DNA of 64,000 nucleotides from Semisulcospira habei (taxonomy: Eukaryota > Mollusca > Gastropoda > Semisulcospiridae): positions 126,760,862 to 126,824,861 of the forward strand of contig BTPG01000002.1 in the NCBI GenBank assembly GCA_036245525.1, written 5' to 3'. Positions 1-10,075 of this stretch are shown here, one piece after another; the stretch's first letter is position 1; each line of letters begins with the position of its first letter. The position numbers and the translations under genes were made by a program. The notes under the pieces were generated by a model, which saw nothing but the letters and a program-made list of their open reading frames with translations, ran no database searches and had not been told where the DNA came from.

Positions 1-1740
1 TTAAAATCAATAAAGATCGACCCAGTTATTTGGGAGTTATTTATGGATGCTAGCCACGCATCAATAAGTCTTGTCAGTGACGTGTGGCAAGAATGCTTGG
101 GGCGAAAGCCGGACTGAAATACGTGCAAAAGACTGCGACTCTCCAAATATTGATAAAGGTGTTTGTGCACGTGTCTTTCAAGAGGTTTGGAAAGGCTGGA
201 TAATATTGAAATGGGTCTATAGTTATTAACATCCGACAGATCTTTTGACTTAGGCAAAGGGATAACCTTGGCTTGCTTCAGTTCTGATGGAAACATATTT
301 TGTTGGATACATAAGTTATAAATATACGTTAACAATTCTACTGTATAGGGAAGGGACAGTTTCAGTATTTTAGGGCTGATCTCGTCAGGTCCCGATGACT
401 TTTTGTTTCTCAGTGACCCGATCAGTTTTCCTACTTCATACACAGCTAGAGGCGGTATAGAGAATGGGGGTTTGTCCTTAGTCTTCTGCTTACAAAAGTT
501 AAGTAGGGCCTCCGGGCATGTGTAAGACGCGTTACCGCTTGAGGGTATGATTGACTCGGCAACAGACAGAAAATGTTTATTAAAAGTTTCTGCAGTAATA
601 CTAGAAGGAATGGCTGACGATTTCTTGCTGTTACCTCGGGTGACGAGATTAACCGCGCGCCAGAGTGCGGCAGTATCTCTGTATTCTTTAATCATTCGTT
701 CAAAGAGAGACTTTTGAGCCCTGCGTACCATAGACTTGACACGGTTACGTTGTTTTTTGTATTCGCTAAATAGCTTGTGTCTCCTTAAGTCATTTCTCAA
801 TCTCATAGCTTCGATTATTTCTTGGTTTAGCCAAGGCGGTAACGTGTGGTTTTTTACCCGCTTTTGCCGCAAAGGGGCGTGTTTGTTAAGTACTCTTGTA
901 AAGAGTCCATACCAAACAGCCAGAGCCTTTTCAGGGTCAGTTTCGTTATTAACGACATTAAATGGTGTTTGATCAAGGTCTGCTAGAAAAGCAGACTGAT
1001 TAAACTGTTTAAATGAGCGATACGTTATAGTTGTGTGCCCGTTCTTACGATGCACTGGCAGTTTTGTTGACCATGAACACACAGTAGGAAAGTGATCACT
1101 GATGCTGAGGTCAGGAACACTAACATTGAATACACTAAGGGGACGGTTGGTGTAAATGTGATCAATGAGTGTTGCGGTTGTTTTTGTGATCCTAGTAGGG
1201 GCCGAAACTAACTGTTCTAAGCCTGTTTGTGTGGTGATGCAATCCCATGCGGTATGGGGCTTCAACATATCTATGTTAAAGTCGCCTAGTAGCAACGCGT
1301 CACAGTTAGGTAAGCCAACGTTTTCTACTGCATGCAAAAAATCATCGTACCATTCAAACTTGGCTGCTGGGTTACGATAACAAAAGCCGACGAAGACGGG
1401 TTTAGTTTTTGAGCCCTAAATTCCAACCAAATGCACTCGACTTCCGGAGTTTCTAAGTCCTCACGCCTTTTTACTAAATGTTGGATTGAGTTATGGATGT
1501 AAACGGCAAGCCCAGTTTGACCAAGTACACGAGGGTCACGTCGAGTGATGATAAAGTTAGGTATGTGAACGGCTTCATCGCTTATGTCCGAGTTAAGTCG
1601 CGTCTCACTAAGACCAAACAGGTGGAATGGTTCAGACGAGTTTAGAAAAACATTCAAATCGGCCACCTTGTTAAAAAGATGGTAGACGTTCAAGTGACCA
1701 GTTTGAAGGCTTCCGTGTGTCTGAGCATTATGGATCTTAT
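1..1740 (-). pseudogene. LINE copy 1 ORF2: APE endonuclease and N-terminal half of RT
   Basis: The minus strand encodes an endonuclease starting with GHLNVYHLFNKVADLN. It contains the motifs LLGDFNIDML and SISDHFP and the stretch PTRITKTTATLIDHIYTN. A linker follows, then RT motifs KVIPLPKSKD, NNYRPIS and FQSGFRPKHSCHTSL, and the window edge cuts in at SIFIDF just before the first catalytic aspartate. One frameshift near 1405, in a run of A, separates the first 95 or so codons from the rest. There is no in-frame ATG upstream of 1693, so the original start is uncertain. EN nicks the target and RT copies the LINE RNA at the nick (target-primed reverse transcription). The copy is probably dead because of the frameshift. 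Confidence 0.85.
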
Positions 1741-2457
1741 TGAATTCTAATTCTCACAATTGAAGTGCAACACAATACAAAAAAATATAAACAGAGAGAA
1801 TAAGAATAAAAGTGTCAACGCAGTAAAACGCGGCTGAAGTTATAGCACCTCGTATCAAACGTCACAAACGGTGTCCAACACAGCGTTATCAAATGAAGAT
1901 CGCTTTTGATTAATAGTGTATCCACGTATGAATGCCACGCAAGCTGTCTAAATAGTGACTGTGGTATAGCACACGTATCAGATGTCACACGTGAAAAGAG
2001 TGTTCTGGTCAGCGGCACACTAGGCAGCGAAAAAACTATAGGCCCTGAAATGTGTTGATAAGACCAGGCACACCGTCAGTGGGTGTGGATCTGAATGCTA
2101 TCACACGATTTCCTCACGAATAATCCAAATATATGAATGAGTGGCCGTAATTGTTAACCGTTACACGGACAACACCTTGAATTTCCCGCTGCTGGCACAA
2201 TGTAGAATGATTCCCACAACGAAATAAACGGCTAATTGTTTACCGCTACAGCGGAAAACACCTTGTATTCTCCGTTGTAGCAGCAAACAAACACTGCTGG
2301 CACAATGCGGTAATATTCGATCGACGAAGTAGCAAAGAATGCAGATAGACCAAACGAGATCACCTAGTGTACTCACAGGTGGGCACAGGAGATAAACGAC
2401 GCACACTCACTCCAACACACTTTTTAGTGAGTAGGGAATAATGAACGACTGCACAGC
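1741..2457 (-). other. Inter-ORF spacer of LINE copy 1
   Basis: No coding signal is visible. The segment contains an imperfect internal duplication: two stretches near 2160-2220 and 2240-2320 share the words ACACCTTG and CTGCTGGCACAATG. It lies between the ORF1 stop and the ORF2 start of the same LINE. Confidence 0.6.
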
Positions 2458-3948
2458 CTAGTACGCACGCACACTGTTCACAAACTGCGCCCACTGGGCG
2501 CCACTGAGAATGGACGCTGGGTAGCTCGGGTAGTACGGGACATACGTTCCATTTCCTGGTTGCTGGTGAACGGAAGATGGTGGGTAATTAGTCCAATGAG
2601 CACCGCTAGGGAGAGTTTGGTACTGCCACGGTGTCACAGGCGGATACATCAGTTGCTGTTGCTGCAGCCAGTCGGGGGCAACAACTGATGTATCTTGATG
2701 CTCCTGAATAGGCTGTAGTTGTAGATGCTGCTCTTGTAGATCCTGTTGTTGCTGTTGCGGAGGTTGACGCTGTTCTTGTTGTCGTTGCCGCTGCTGTAGT
2801 TCATTTTGCTCCTGTTGAGGGCATCGCTGTTTTGGCTGCTGTTGCTGATGGTGCTTCTGAACAGGGGATGACAAGCCCACCGGTGCCCGCCCCGCAGCAA
2901 TGTCTGAGTAAAGCTGCTTAGCGGTTGTTACATTAGGAGATGTAGCATCCCGTTGAGAGGTTGTTCGGTGACCATCTTCCCCGCCGTATTTGATGTTACC
3001 GGCCAGCCTCCGCGTGCCCACGTGGGACGGGTGGATAGGGTCAAGCCGGCCTTTGTTGTCCACTCGGTACAGCGCCTTGCGAGGTAGACCATTTGACGTG
3101 TGAAAGATGCCGGTGTTGTCTATGAAGGAAGCGCCCAGCTTCTTCGCCACGTGGCACAGGTTGGCGTTGGACGGGAAGATACGCTGATTTAAACGCGAAT
3201 TTCTTCCCTGCCCAGCAGGCAAGATAGAAGAGGCTTGGACTCGTGCTTTGGGGAACGCCGTTATGCAGGCTGTAACCAGCTTCTCCCACTGCTGGCTGGT
3301 GACCTCCCGCTGCTTGCAGTCGTTCACCCCCACGTGGAAGGTGACCAGTTGGACGCGGGGTGACGGCGCCTGCTTCATGCACCAGTCAGTCAGTGGGAGA
3401 TTTGCAGGCCCGACACAGAAATGATCTGCACCCTCTCACCCTGGCACATTGTCATTTTCTCTCCCTTCACGTTACGCAGGACAGAGCATCCTATAACGAG
3501 GGTTGTGGTATCCGCCATGACATGATGTGTGAGGATTTCTTGGCTTGGAGGAGGGCGGATGAGGGTTTGTGGATTTAGGCCGTTAATCCGATTACCGTTC
3601 CTCTCAGCTTTGTCACGCTCACCCGCACCGCTGATCTCCGCTTGCTTCTCAGCCTCTTTCGGGGGCGCGTGGACCGTTATCAGCACACCGCCAGAGGCCT
3701 GATCCTTCCGGGTACTTGACGAGCTGTCGGTTTTCGGAGGGGTAATCCTTACCGGGATCACTTCACCACCTGCGGCGGTAGGGTTTACACCGCCACCGTC
3801 GGTAATCCCCTTAGCGCCGTCAGCGAGAGGGGGAGGGGCGCTCGATTCCTCAGGCCCTGACTCGTTGAGCTGATTGTCGAGCTGAAGGAGTTTGTGGCTA
3901 GAGACAACTGCTTCCATTCTTTCCACGTGACCGCGCACGTCATGGATG

Positions 3949-3952
<4 letters not shown>
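2458..3952 (-). pseudogene. LINE copy 1 ORF1: SGNH-hydrolase-like domain with glutamine-rich tail
   Basis: Two overlapping minus-strand frames join near 3390 by a small indel. The upstream frame carries esterase block I, LVIGCSVLRN, where the usual GDS is GCS and the serine is kept. The downstream frame carries block III, HVGVND, and block V, DPIHPSHVG, with the DxxH aspartate and histidine. This triad and order are those of the esterase known in CR1/L2 ORF1 proteins, which is thought to act on lipid or to help RNP formation. After the domain comes a tail very rich in glutamine (about 2700-2840), then proline and tyrosine. The N-terminus is lost at the (GA)n tract, so no genuine start codon is present. 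Confidence 0.8.
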
Positions 3953-4023
<71 letters not shown>

Positions 4024-4041
4024 GATGATGATGATGATGAT
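3953..4041. repeat. (GA)n then (GAT)n microsatellite at a LINE-LINE junction
   Basis: About 67 bp of pure GA runs into a (GAT)n stretch of about 8 units. The GAT part is the 3' tail of LINE copy 2 read on the minus strand. The GA part abuts the 5' edge of copy 1. Confidence 0.95.
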
Positions 4042-4353
4042 GCAACGTTTTTATTGAGGATAAAAAGTTTTAGGCATAGCAATGCCTATCTTCCAAACTG
4101 TCCTGCTACTCTACACATATAAAAATACATCAGACGATACAGCAAAAGATAAAACATATATAAGTAAAAAGACCCCCCCCCCCCCCCCCCCACCATCAGA
4201 GGAATAAAATAATAAAAAGTAAAATACAAAAGGAATTAAAACAATATATATACTTGTATGAACCTGACATCTTAATGCAGACAGTCAAACTGTTACATAA
4301 TCTGCAGCAATCTGCTGTGCTGGAGCAACATACTAAGCAGAAAGATAGAACAT

Positions 4354-7184
4354 TCACATCGACAGCAGATATTTATTGACGCGAGCTCTGAAGATAGATA
4401 ACTTTGAAATAGACTTTAAATGAGAGGGCAAGTTATTCCATGACTTAGCACCGGAAAATGATATGCTAGATTTGAAGATGTCGATTCTGGGTTTTGGGAG
4501 ATGGAGTAAGCTGTTCCTCGTGTTCTCTCTATTCGTGTGGGAAAACAGCTCACGGAGATAGGGAGGGGCTGCATCGTTTAGAATGTTTTGCACAAGTAAG
4601 CATCTATTAAGTTCCAATTGTTTACTGAGTGGTAGGATATTAAGGGCCTTCGGTCTTTCATCAGTAGGGGACGAACCAGGAAGAATAAGCTTAATACCTC
4701 GCCGGTAAAGGGAATTATTTTTTTTCAAATGAATGTCTCCACAGCCGTCCCAGATATTGGAAGCATAATTGCAATGTGTCTTGATGTGTGCGTTAAAGAA
4801 TAGTTTTCGAGCATCAATGTCAACTATACGACTTAATTTGGATAATAAAAAGAGATTCTTCGAAATAGTTTTACAGGCAGTTTCTATGTGAGGCTCCCAG
4901 CTGAGCTGTTCGTCGACTGTCACTCCTAACAAACGATGTTTTGACACTTGCTCTATGGGCTGTGAGTGAAGAGACAGCTCAAGGGGTTGCAAACCACGTT
5001 GATGCTTTTGGCGTGTCGTCACCAACATACTTTTCGTTTTAGGAATACTAATAATCATATGATTTTTCTTCACACCAAGTTGACACTTCATCTAAACTAT
5101 GTTGGAGGACAGCGCTCACGGTTGAAACATTTTTATCAGATACATGTAATGATGTATCATCAGCAAATAGTTCACAGTTTGTGTCGGGGTGTGATATTGA
5201 CAGTGGAAGGTCGTTTATAAAGATGTTGAATAATAACGGTCCTAGGGTGGATCCCTGAGGAACACCATGGGTCACCAGTCCTTCCGCTGAGTATTTACCA
5301 TTTAAGAATACTTTCTGCGTTCTGTCTAAGAGATAGGACGAGAGACAAGCGACTGCATTTGAGTCAATGTGATATAAAGGTAACTTCTTTAGTAAGATTG
5401 AGTGATTAATGAGATCGAAGGCTTTTGTAAGATCTAGAAATACTACACCTGAAAGTTTAGACTCATTTATGGCAGTAAGCCATTTGTGGGTTATGAGAGT
5501 TAAGGCTGTCTGACGCGAATGTTTAGGCCGAAAAGCTGATTGTGCTGTACTAATAAGGCAGTTTTCCTCCAGGAATTGAAGTAAATGATTATGTATATGC
5601 TTTTCAAGTGGTTTGGACACTGCTGAAAAGATTGAAATAGGTCTGTACTCACTTGTGTCGCTCATATCTTTGCTTTTTGGTAGAGGAGTAACTTTTGCTA
5701 TTTTCAATTCATCGGGAAACATGCTCTTTTGAATCGAAAGGTTATATATAAAGGTTAATGATTCAACAATTTAAGGGAGCGCAATTTTCAGGATTTTACT
5801 GCTAATACCGTCAACACCACAAGATGTTTTACTTTTCATGTTGGTTATAGATTTTCCTACATCAAGGACGGTCATTAGGGGAACTGAGAAAGTATTGCCA
5901 GCGTTTATCTGACTGTGCTGTTTCAATGGTTTTGAACATACGTATTCACTGGTGTTCGTCTGTGACAGGGTTTTAGCAATGTTCAGAAAGTGTTCATTAA
6001 ATACATCAGCTGTAAGGTGCGAGGGGACACTCATTGATTTGCTAGATTGTCCTTTAGTAAATGTGTTAATCACCTGCCACACGCTGCGTATGTTTTTGCC
6101 GCCCGCAATAATCTTTTCAGCATTCTGCCTCTGTGCTTTACGTACTAATGATTTAACTATGTTTCGCTGTTTTTTTGTACTCGTCAAGTTTCTTTTGTTG
6201 TTTCAATAGATCTCTTAGTTCCATCGCAGTTTTAATCTCATCCGTCAGCCACTCAGGCACAGTGGGATGTTTAACACGCTTAGTGCGCCTCGGGGCATGT
6301 CTGTCAAGAACACCGAGGAACAACTTATACCATTGGGACAGCGCTACATTGGGATCGTTATAGTTATACACATCGGAAAATGGCGTTTGGGAAAGGTCAT
6401 GCAAAAAATCATCTTGGTTAAATTTTTTGAATGATCTGTAGAGGATGGTAATATGCTCCTTATGAGGTTTCTTTGGCAACTTCACAGATAATGAAAAACA
6501 AATAGGAAAATGATCACTGACAGAGATGCTGGGTACATAGACATTGCTAAGGGCACTGTCGTTGGTTGTATAAACATGTCCAATTAATGTGGATGAAGTA
6601 GCAGTGACCCTGGTGGGTGACTGAACTACTTGTGTAAGGCCTAAGAACGTTATCATGGATTTCCATGACGTGTTGCCAGGTTTCAATAAATCAACATTAA
6701 AATCACCGAGTATATTTATATCACCCTTGGAGTTTTGTACTTTGTCAACAATTACAACAAAATCATCTTGCCAGGACACTGTAGCTGCGGGGTTTCTGTA
6801 AATAAAACATACGAAGGTCGGGGTTGACTTGGCGGTTGCTTTTATCTCAAGCCACAGGCTTTCCACATGGGTGGATTCCAGGTCACATCGTCGTGTTACG
6901 TTGTTAGCAATAGTATTATAAACATAAGTACAAATGCCAGTATGACCAGGCACTGAAGCATCTCGCCTATGAATGGAGAAATTTTGTATGGTGATAGCTT
7001 GGTTACTTATATTCTCTGTCAACCTACATTCTGTAAAGCCAAATATATGATATGGGGAGGGTTGGTTGAGTAGTACTGTAACGTCTGATACTTTACTGCA
7101 AAGGTGATATACATTGAGGTGGCCTATTCTAAGCAAATGATCGCTGACACTAGTAAACATTTCAGGTAACTTCGCCGCAACCAA
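4354..7184 (-). pseudogene. LINE copy 2 ORF2: APE endonuclease-RT
   Basis: The start at 7184 gives an endonuclease with the motifs NILGDFNVDLL and SVSDHFPIC. The usual aspartate of the LIDHIYTN block is glycine (LIGHVYTT). The RT follows with EYRPIS, SAFRPKHSRQTAL, FLDLTKAFD, GVPQGSTLGPLLFN and the catalytic FADD. The C-terminal block LGVTVDEQLSWEPHI and the end SGAKSWNNLPSHLKSI are typical of CR1/L2/Rex-like LINEs. The frame breaks near 6180 (T-run), has a TAA stop at 5768-5770, and shifts again near 5065. The protein would have supplied EN and RT for retrotransposition, but this copy cannot make it in one piece. Confidence 0.9.
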
Positions 7185-7730
7185 ATACTAATTTCAAATA
7201 TACTAACAAACTAAATGACAGTTTAAACAACAATAACAAAGTGTCACTATGTGGCATGCAGATCAGATGTCAAAACACAGCACTGAAACATGCGCAAAAG
7301 ATAAAAAAGGAAGAAAAAGATAGCGGATCGTAGATGTAAATAAAAAAAGTCTGCGTGTGCAACGTACCGTTGCTAAGAACAAAACGCGATGAAGCGTAAC
7401 AGAATAATCTTATTCTATTTGATACCGCCACAGTCAGTGATAAGATTAAGAATCACTTTAATAGCGACTAAGTTGTGCACTCCTGTTCAATATACAGGCT
7501 AACACAGTTTGTAAAGTCACAGACCAAGTGCAAGTGCAATTTTTAAAAGGACCAGACTTCCAGCTATCGCTGATTTCGTCTGAGGGGGGGGGGGGGTGGG
7601 CCAGGGGTGGGGGTGGGGGGTGGGGATGTCTCGCTGACTGTCTCTCCGTCGCGCAGCGGCTGGTGGTATCGCCGGGGCCGGGTGGTTGGTGGTGGAGGAG
7701 GCGGGTGGTGTGGCCGGTTAACCGTCGCTT
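7185..7730 (-). other. Spacer between ORF2 and the proline-rich frame of copy 2
   Basis: The first 300 bp are AT-rich with no coding signal. The end nearest 7,730 turns extremely G-rich on the plus strand because it contains the end of the proline-rich frame in alternative readings. Confidence 0.45.
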
Positions 7731-9227
7731 TTAGTACCAGGCTGGGGGGTGCTGATAGGCCAGCCACTCGAAAAAGTCTTGTATGAGTGGTGGCGGTGGT
7801 GGTGGTGGCCGGAGGTACCGTCGCTGGTTGTGGAGGGGTCTAGGGAGATGGGGTGGCGGTGGTGGTGGCCAGTGGAGCCTGGGTTTCGGGGTCGGTCGTT
7901 GGAATGGGCGTGGTGGGTGGCGGTGTTGGGGTGGCAGTCGGAGGTGTGGTGGTGGCGTGGGGAGTAGTAGCGGGCGTTTCTGGTCTCTGAAGCGTTTGGG
8001 TGGTCGTTGTCGTCGGAGTTGTTGTTGGGTGGTGGCTGGTTTGTCGACTGTCGGTGGTAGAGGCTGTTGTGGTGGTGCCGGGTCTGTGCCGGCGTCTTTT
8101 GTTTCAGTGGTTCTGCTGGGTGGAGCTTCCGTCACCGTGCCGGCCTCCTGTGTAGTGGGCGGGGTGTTCCCGCACCCTTGGTGTTTGGTAGTGGTGGGCT
8201 CGGTGCCGGTTTTCTTGTGCGCTGTCTTGGGGGTGTCGACTGTGGCCTGGCTGGCTGTGCTCTTTACTTGTGGCGGCTGAAGGTCCTTTATCGCTCCGGT
8301 GTGCACTAACCACCGGGAGGTGACTAGTGCACGGTGGTACGTGTCCCCTTGGATCGACGATATCGCCGGTATTGCGTCCTGGAGGAGGAGCACCAGGTCG
8401 TCGAAGCTCATTTCTCGTAGCCGGGTCCCTTCCTCCTCAGCTGATGCCGGCCGCGCCCGAGTGAGTGACTCGGGGATTGCGACCGGCTGTGGGAAGTGCG
8501 GGGCCGAGTCCGCCTCCGACGCCGGCTCCGACGGGTTTTCTGTCTCCTCCTCCCATGACTCTGGTGTTGCTTGGGCTTCTTCTTCGTCTTCTTCTTCTTC
8601 TTGCCGGCCGTTTGTTTGGTTGGTGGGTGCTAGGACGCTCCATATCGGTGCCTGGGGGCTGGCTGGGGCTGTCTCTTCTTCTTCGATTTGTTGCGGGCTG
8701 GGTGGGGCCACCTGTCTTTTTCTTCATTTTAAGGTCCCGCTGGCACAAAAGTGATCGGGGAAACCACCTGTCTTTGGAAGAGCAGCCTTATATGCTGCGG
8801 TGATGGAAAACCACCTCTGAACATGTCGTCAAATGCGGCCGGCGGGTATGCCGGCCGTGTTGGCTGCACCGTTAGCTGTGGGGGCGGGGATTCCCACGCT
8901 CGTTGCCCTTGCGGCCGTATCGGTGGAGACAGAGGGTGCCGGTAGCTCCTTGTCTCTTTCTTGACCGCAGGCTGTGGTCGAGGCGCTTGGGGGAGGTTGG
9001 AGGTGTAATCCTCCACCTGTTGACGATTGGTCTGCCTTCTGCTCTTCCGTGAGGCCATCTGTTCTTTTCTGGTTTGGGGCAGAGCTTATGTTCGGCTGAC
9101 TGGTTTCCTGTCTTTGTCTTTGCCTTTTGTCTCTTTTCTTTCGTCTCGCCTTCGTCTTGCTTGGGCGGCTGTCGTGGCTTTGGGGGAGAGTTTGGTCACG
9201 GCTGACTGTTTTCTTGACTTGGTTCAA
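7731..9227 (-). pseudogene. Unrecognised acidic/proline-rich LINE-associated reading frame
   Basis: Three overlapping minus-strand frames make up a low-complexity protein. A basic N-terminus (9227 on) has KARRKKRDKRQRQRQ. A middle part has PPRPQ-type stretches and FDDMFRGGF. The main frame (8711-7731, 326 codons) starts acidic (EEEEDEEE), contains one ordered-looking segment FDDLVLLLQDAIPAISSIQG, then becomes proline/arginine/histidine-rich and ends in FFEWLAYQHPPAWY. It lies between the SGNH ORF1 and ORF2 of copy 2. It may be a variant ORF1, an accessory frame, or the ORF1 of a second nested element. I do not recognise the family. The frames change near 8720-8830, so it is probably broken. 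Confidence 0.45.
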
Positions 9228-10075
9228 CTTGAGCCTTGCTTGAGCGAAGCGCGGGTGGACCGTCCGCCTCGTTCAGCTGCTGTGCTGTGAATGTGAGTCA
9301 CAGAGCGCTGCAATTGTCATAATTATACGCGCATTCCGACGAGAATTGCACGCGGGTGTGTCTATCCACACTGACGGTGACCACTAAGCCAGTCATCACA
9401 CACTGATCAGTCATCAAAGGTCAAGTGCTAATCCTGAACCTCTTAGTAACAGGATTATGTTGTGTGATTGTATCGCGACTAATCGTCGCACAAAGAGGCG
9501 CACGCACTGGGTGTCTCTGATCCGTTACGGTCTATCACACAACAAATACGAACTAAACGTAGACTCCGTCGTGACATCACACATTAGACACGATAGCTAT
9601 GTCAGAAAAACGTACATGAATCTATATCGTGCAGTAAGTCACCGATTTCTCAGGTACAAAATGAGTTTAAAATCGCTTTGAGTATAGCGTCAATATTGAA
9701 GGATATAGACTTGATAGCGATTCTACGTCGCAATCAAAACTACACACGTTTCACAGTTACGACAGCAATAGAGTTATGTAGTATTAATCAATTGGTAATC
9801 ATAAATTTGAGCATTTGGATGACATCATTCCTGTATGAATAATCTCATTCGGGTTGATATATTATGACAGGAACAACAGTCCGACCCGGAGCCAGGACAG
9901 CCCGTACCAGCGCAACCCGAGCGTCTCCCACAACCCTCCCCGGTCAGTGCCAAAGAAGGTTGTGGAAAACAATCAAAATGTGCACACCAGCAAGAACCAT
10001 TCAGGCAACGGGTCGGAATGTGGCGCCCATCAGACATCAATCTTTTCTTATATAATGAGAATTAATTATTTGTTT
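9228..10075 (-). other. Spacer downstream of the copy 2 SGNH ORF1
   Basis: This is mixed-composition sequence with no convincing coding frame on either strand. It resembles copy 1's inter-ORF spacer only in position and general composition. No tRNA or promoter motif stands out. Confidence 0.4.

Larger units (their letters stand above)
1..3952 (-). mobile_element. LINE copy 1, CR1/L2-like with SGNH-esterase ORF1 (3' part beyond window)
   Basis: Reading right to left, this holds a 5'-truncated ORF1 (from 3952), a roughly 700-bp inter-ORF spacer and an ORF2 that leaves the window inside the RT domain. The 5' edge abuts a (GA)n tract, and copy 2 begins on the far side of it in the same orientation. 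An ORF1 with an esterase domain followed by an APE-endonuclease/RT ORF2 is the known layout of CR1 and L2-type LINEs. The exact clade cannot be fixed here without a phylogeny. Confidence 0.85.

Noticed and set aside
1165..1380. Plus-strand frame over LINE copy 1
   Set aside because: Antisense to the endonuclease domain.
7528..8803. Plus-strand glycine/tryptophan-rich reading frames
   Set aside because: These are antisense shadows of the minus-strand proline-rich frame, with no start context or family signature.
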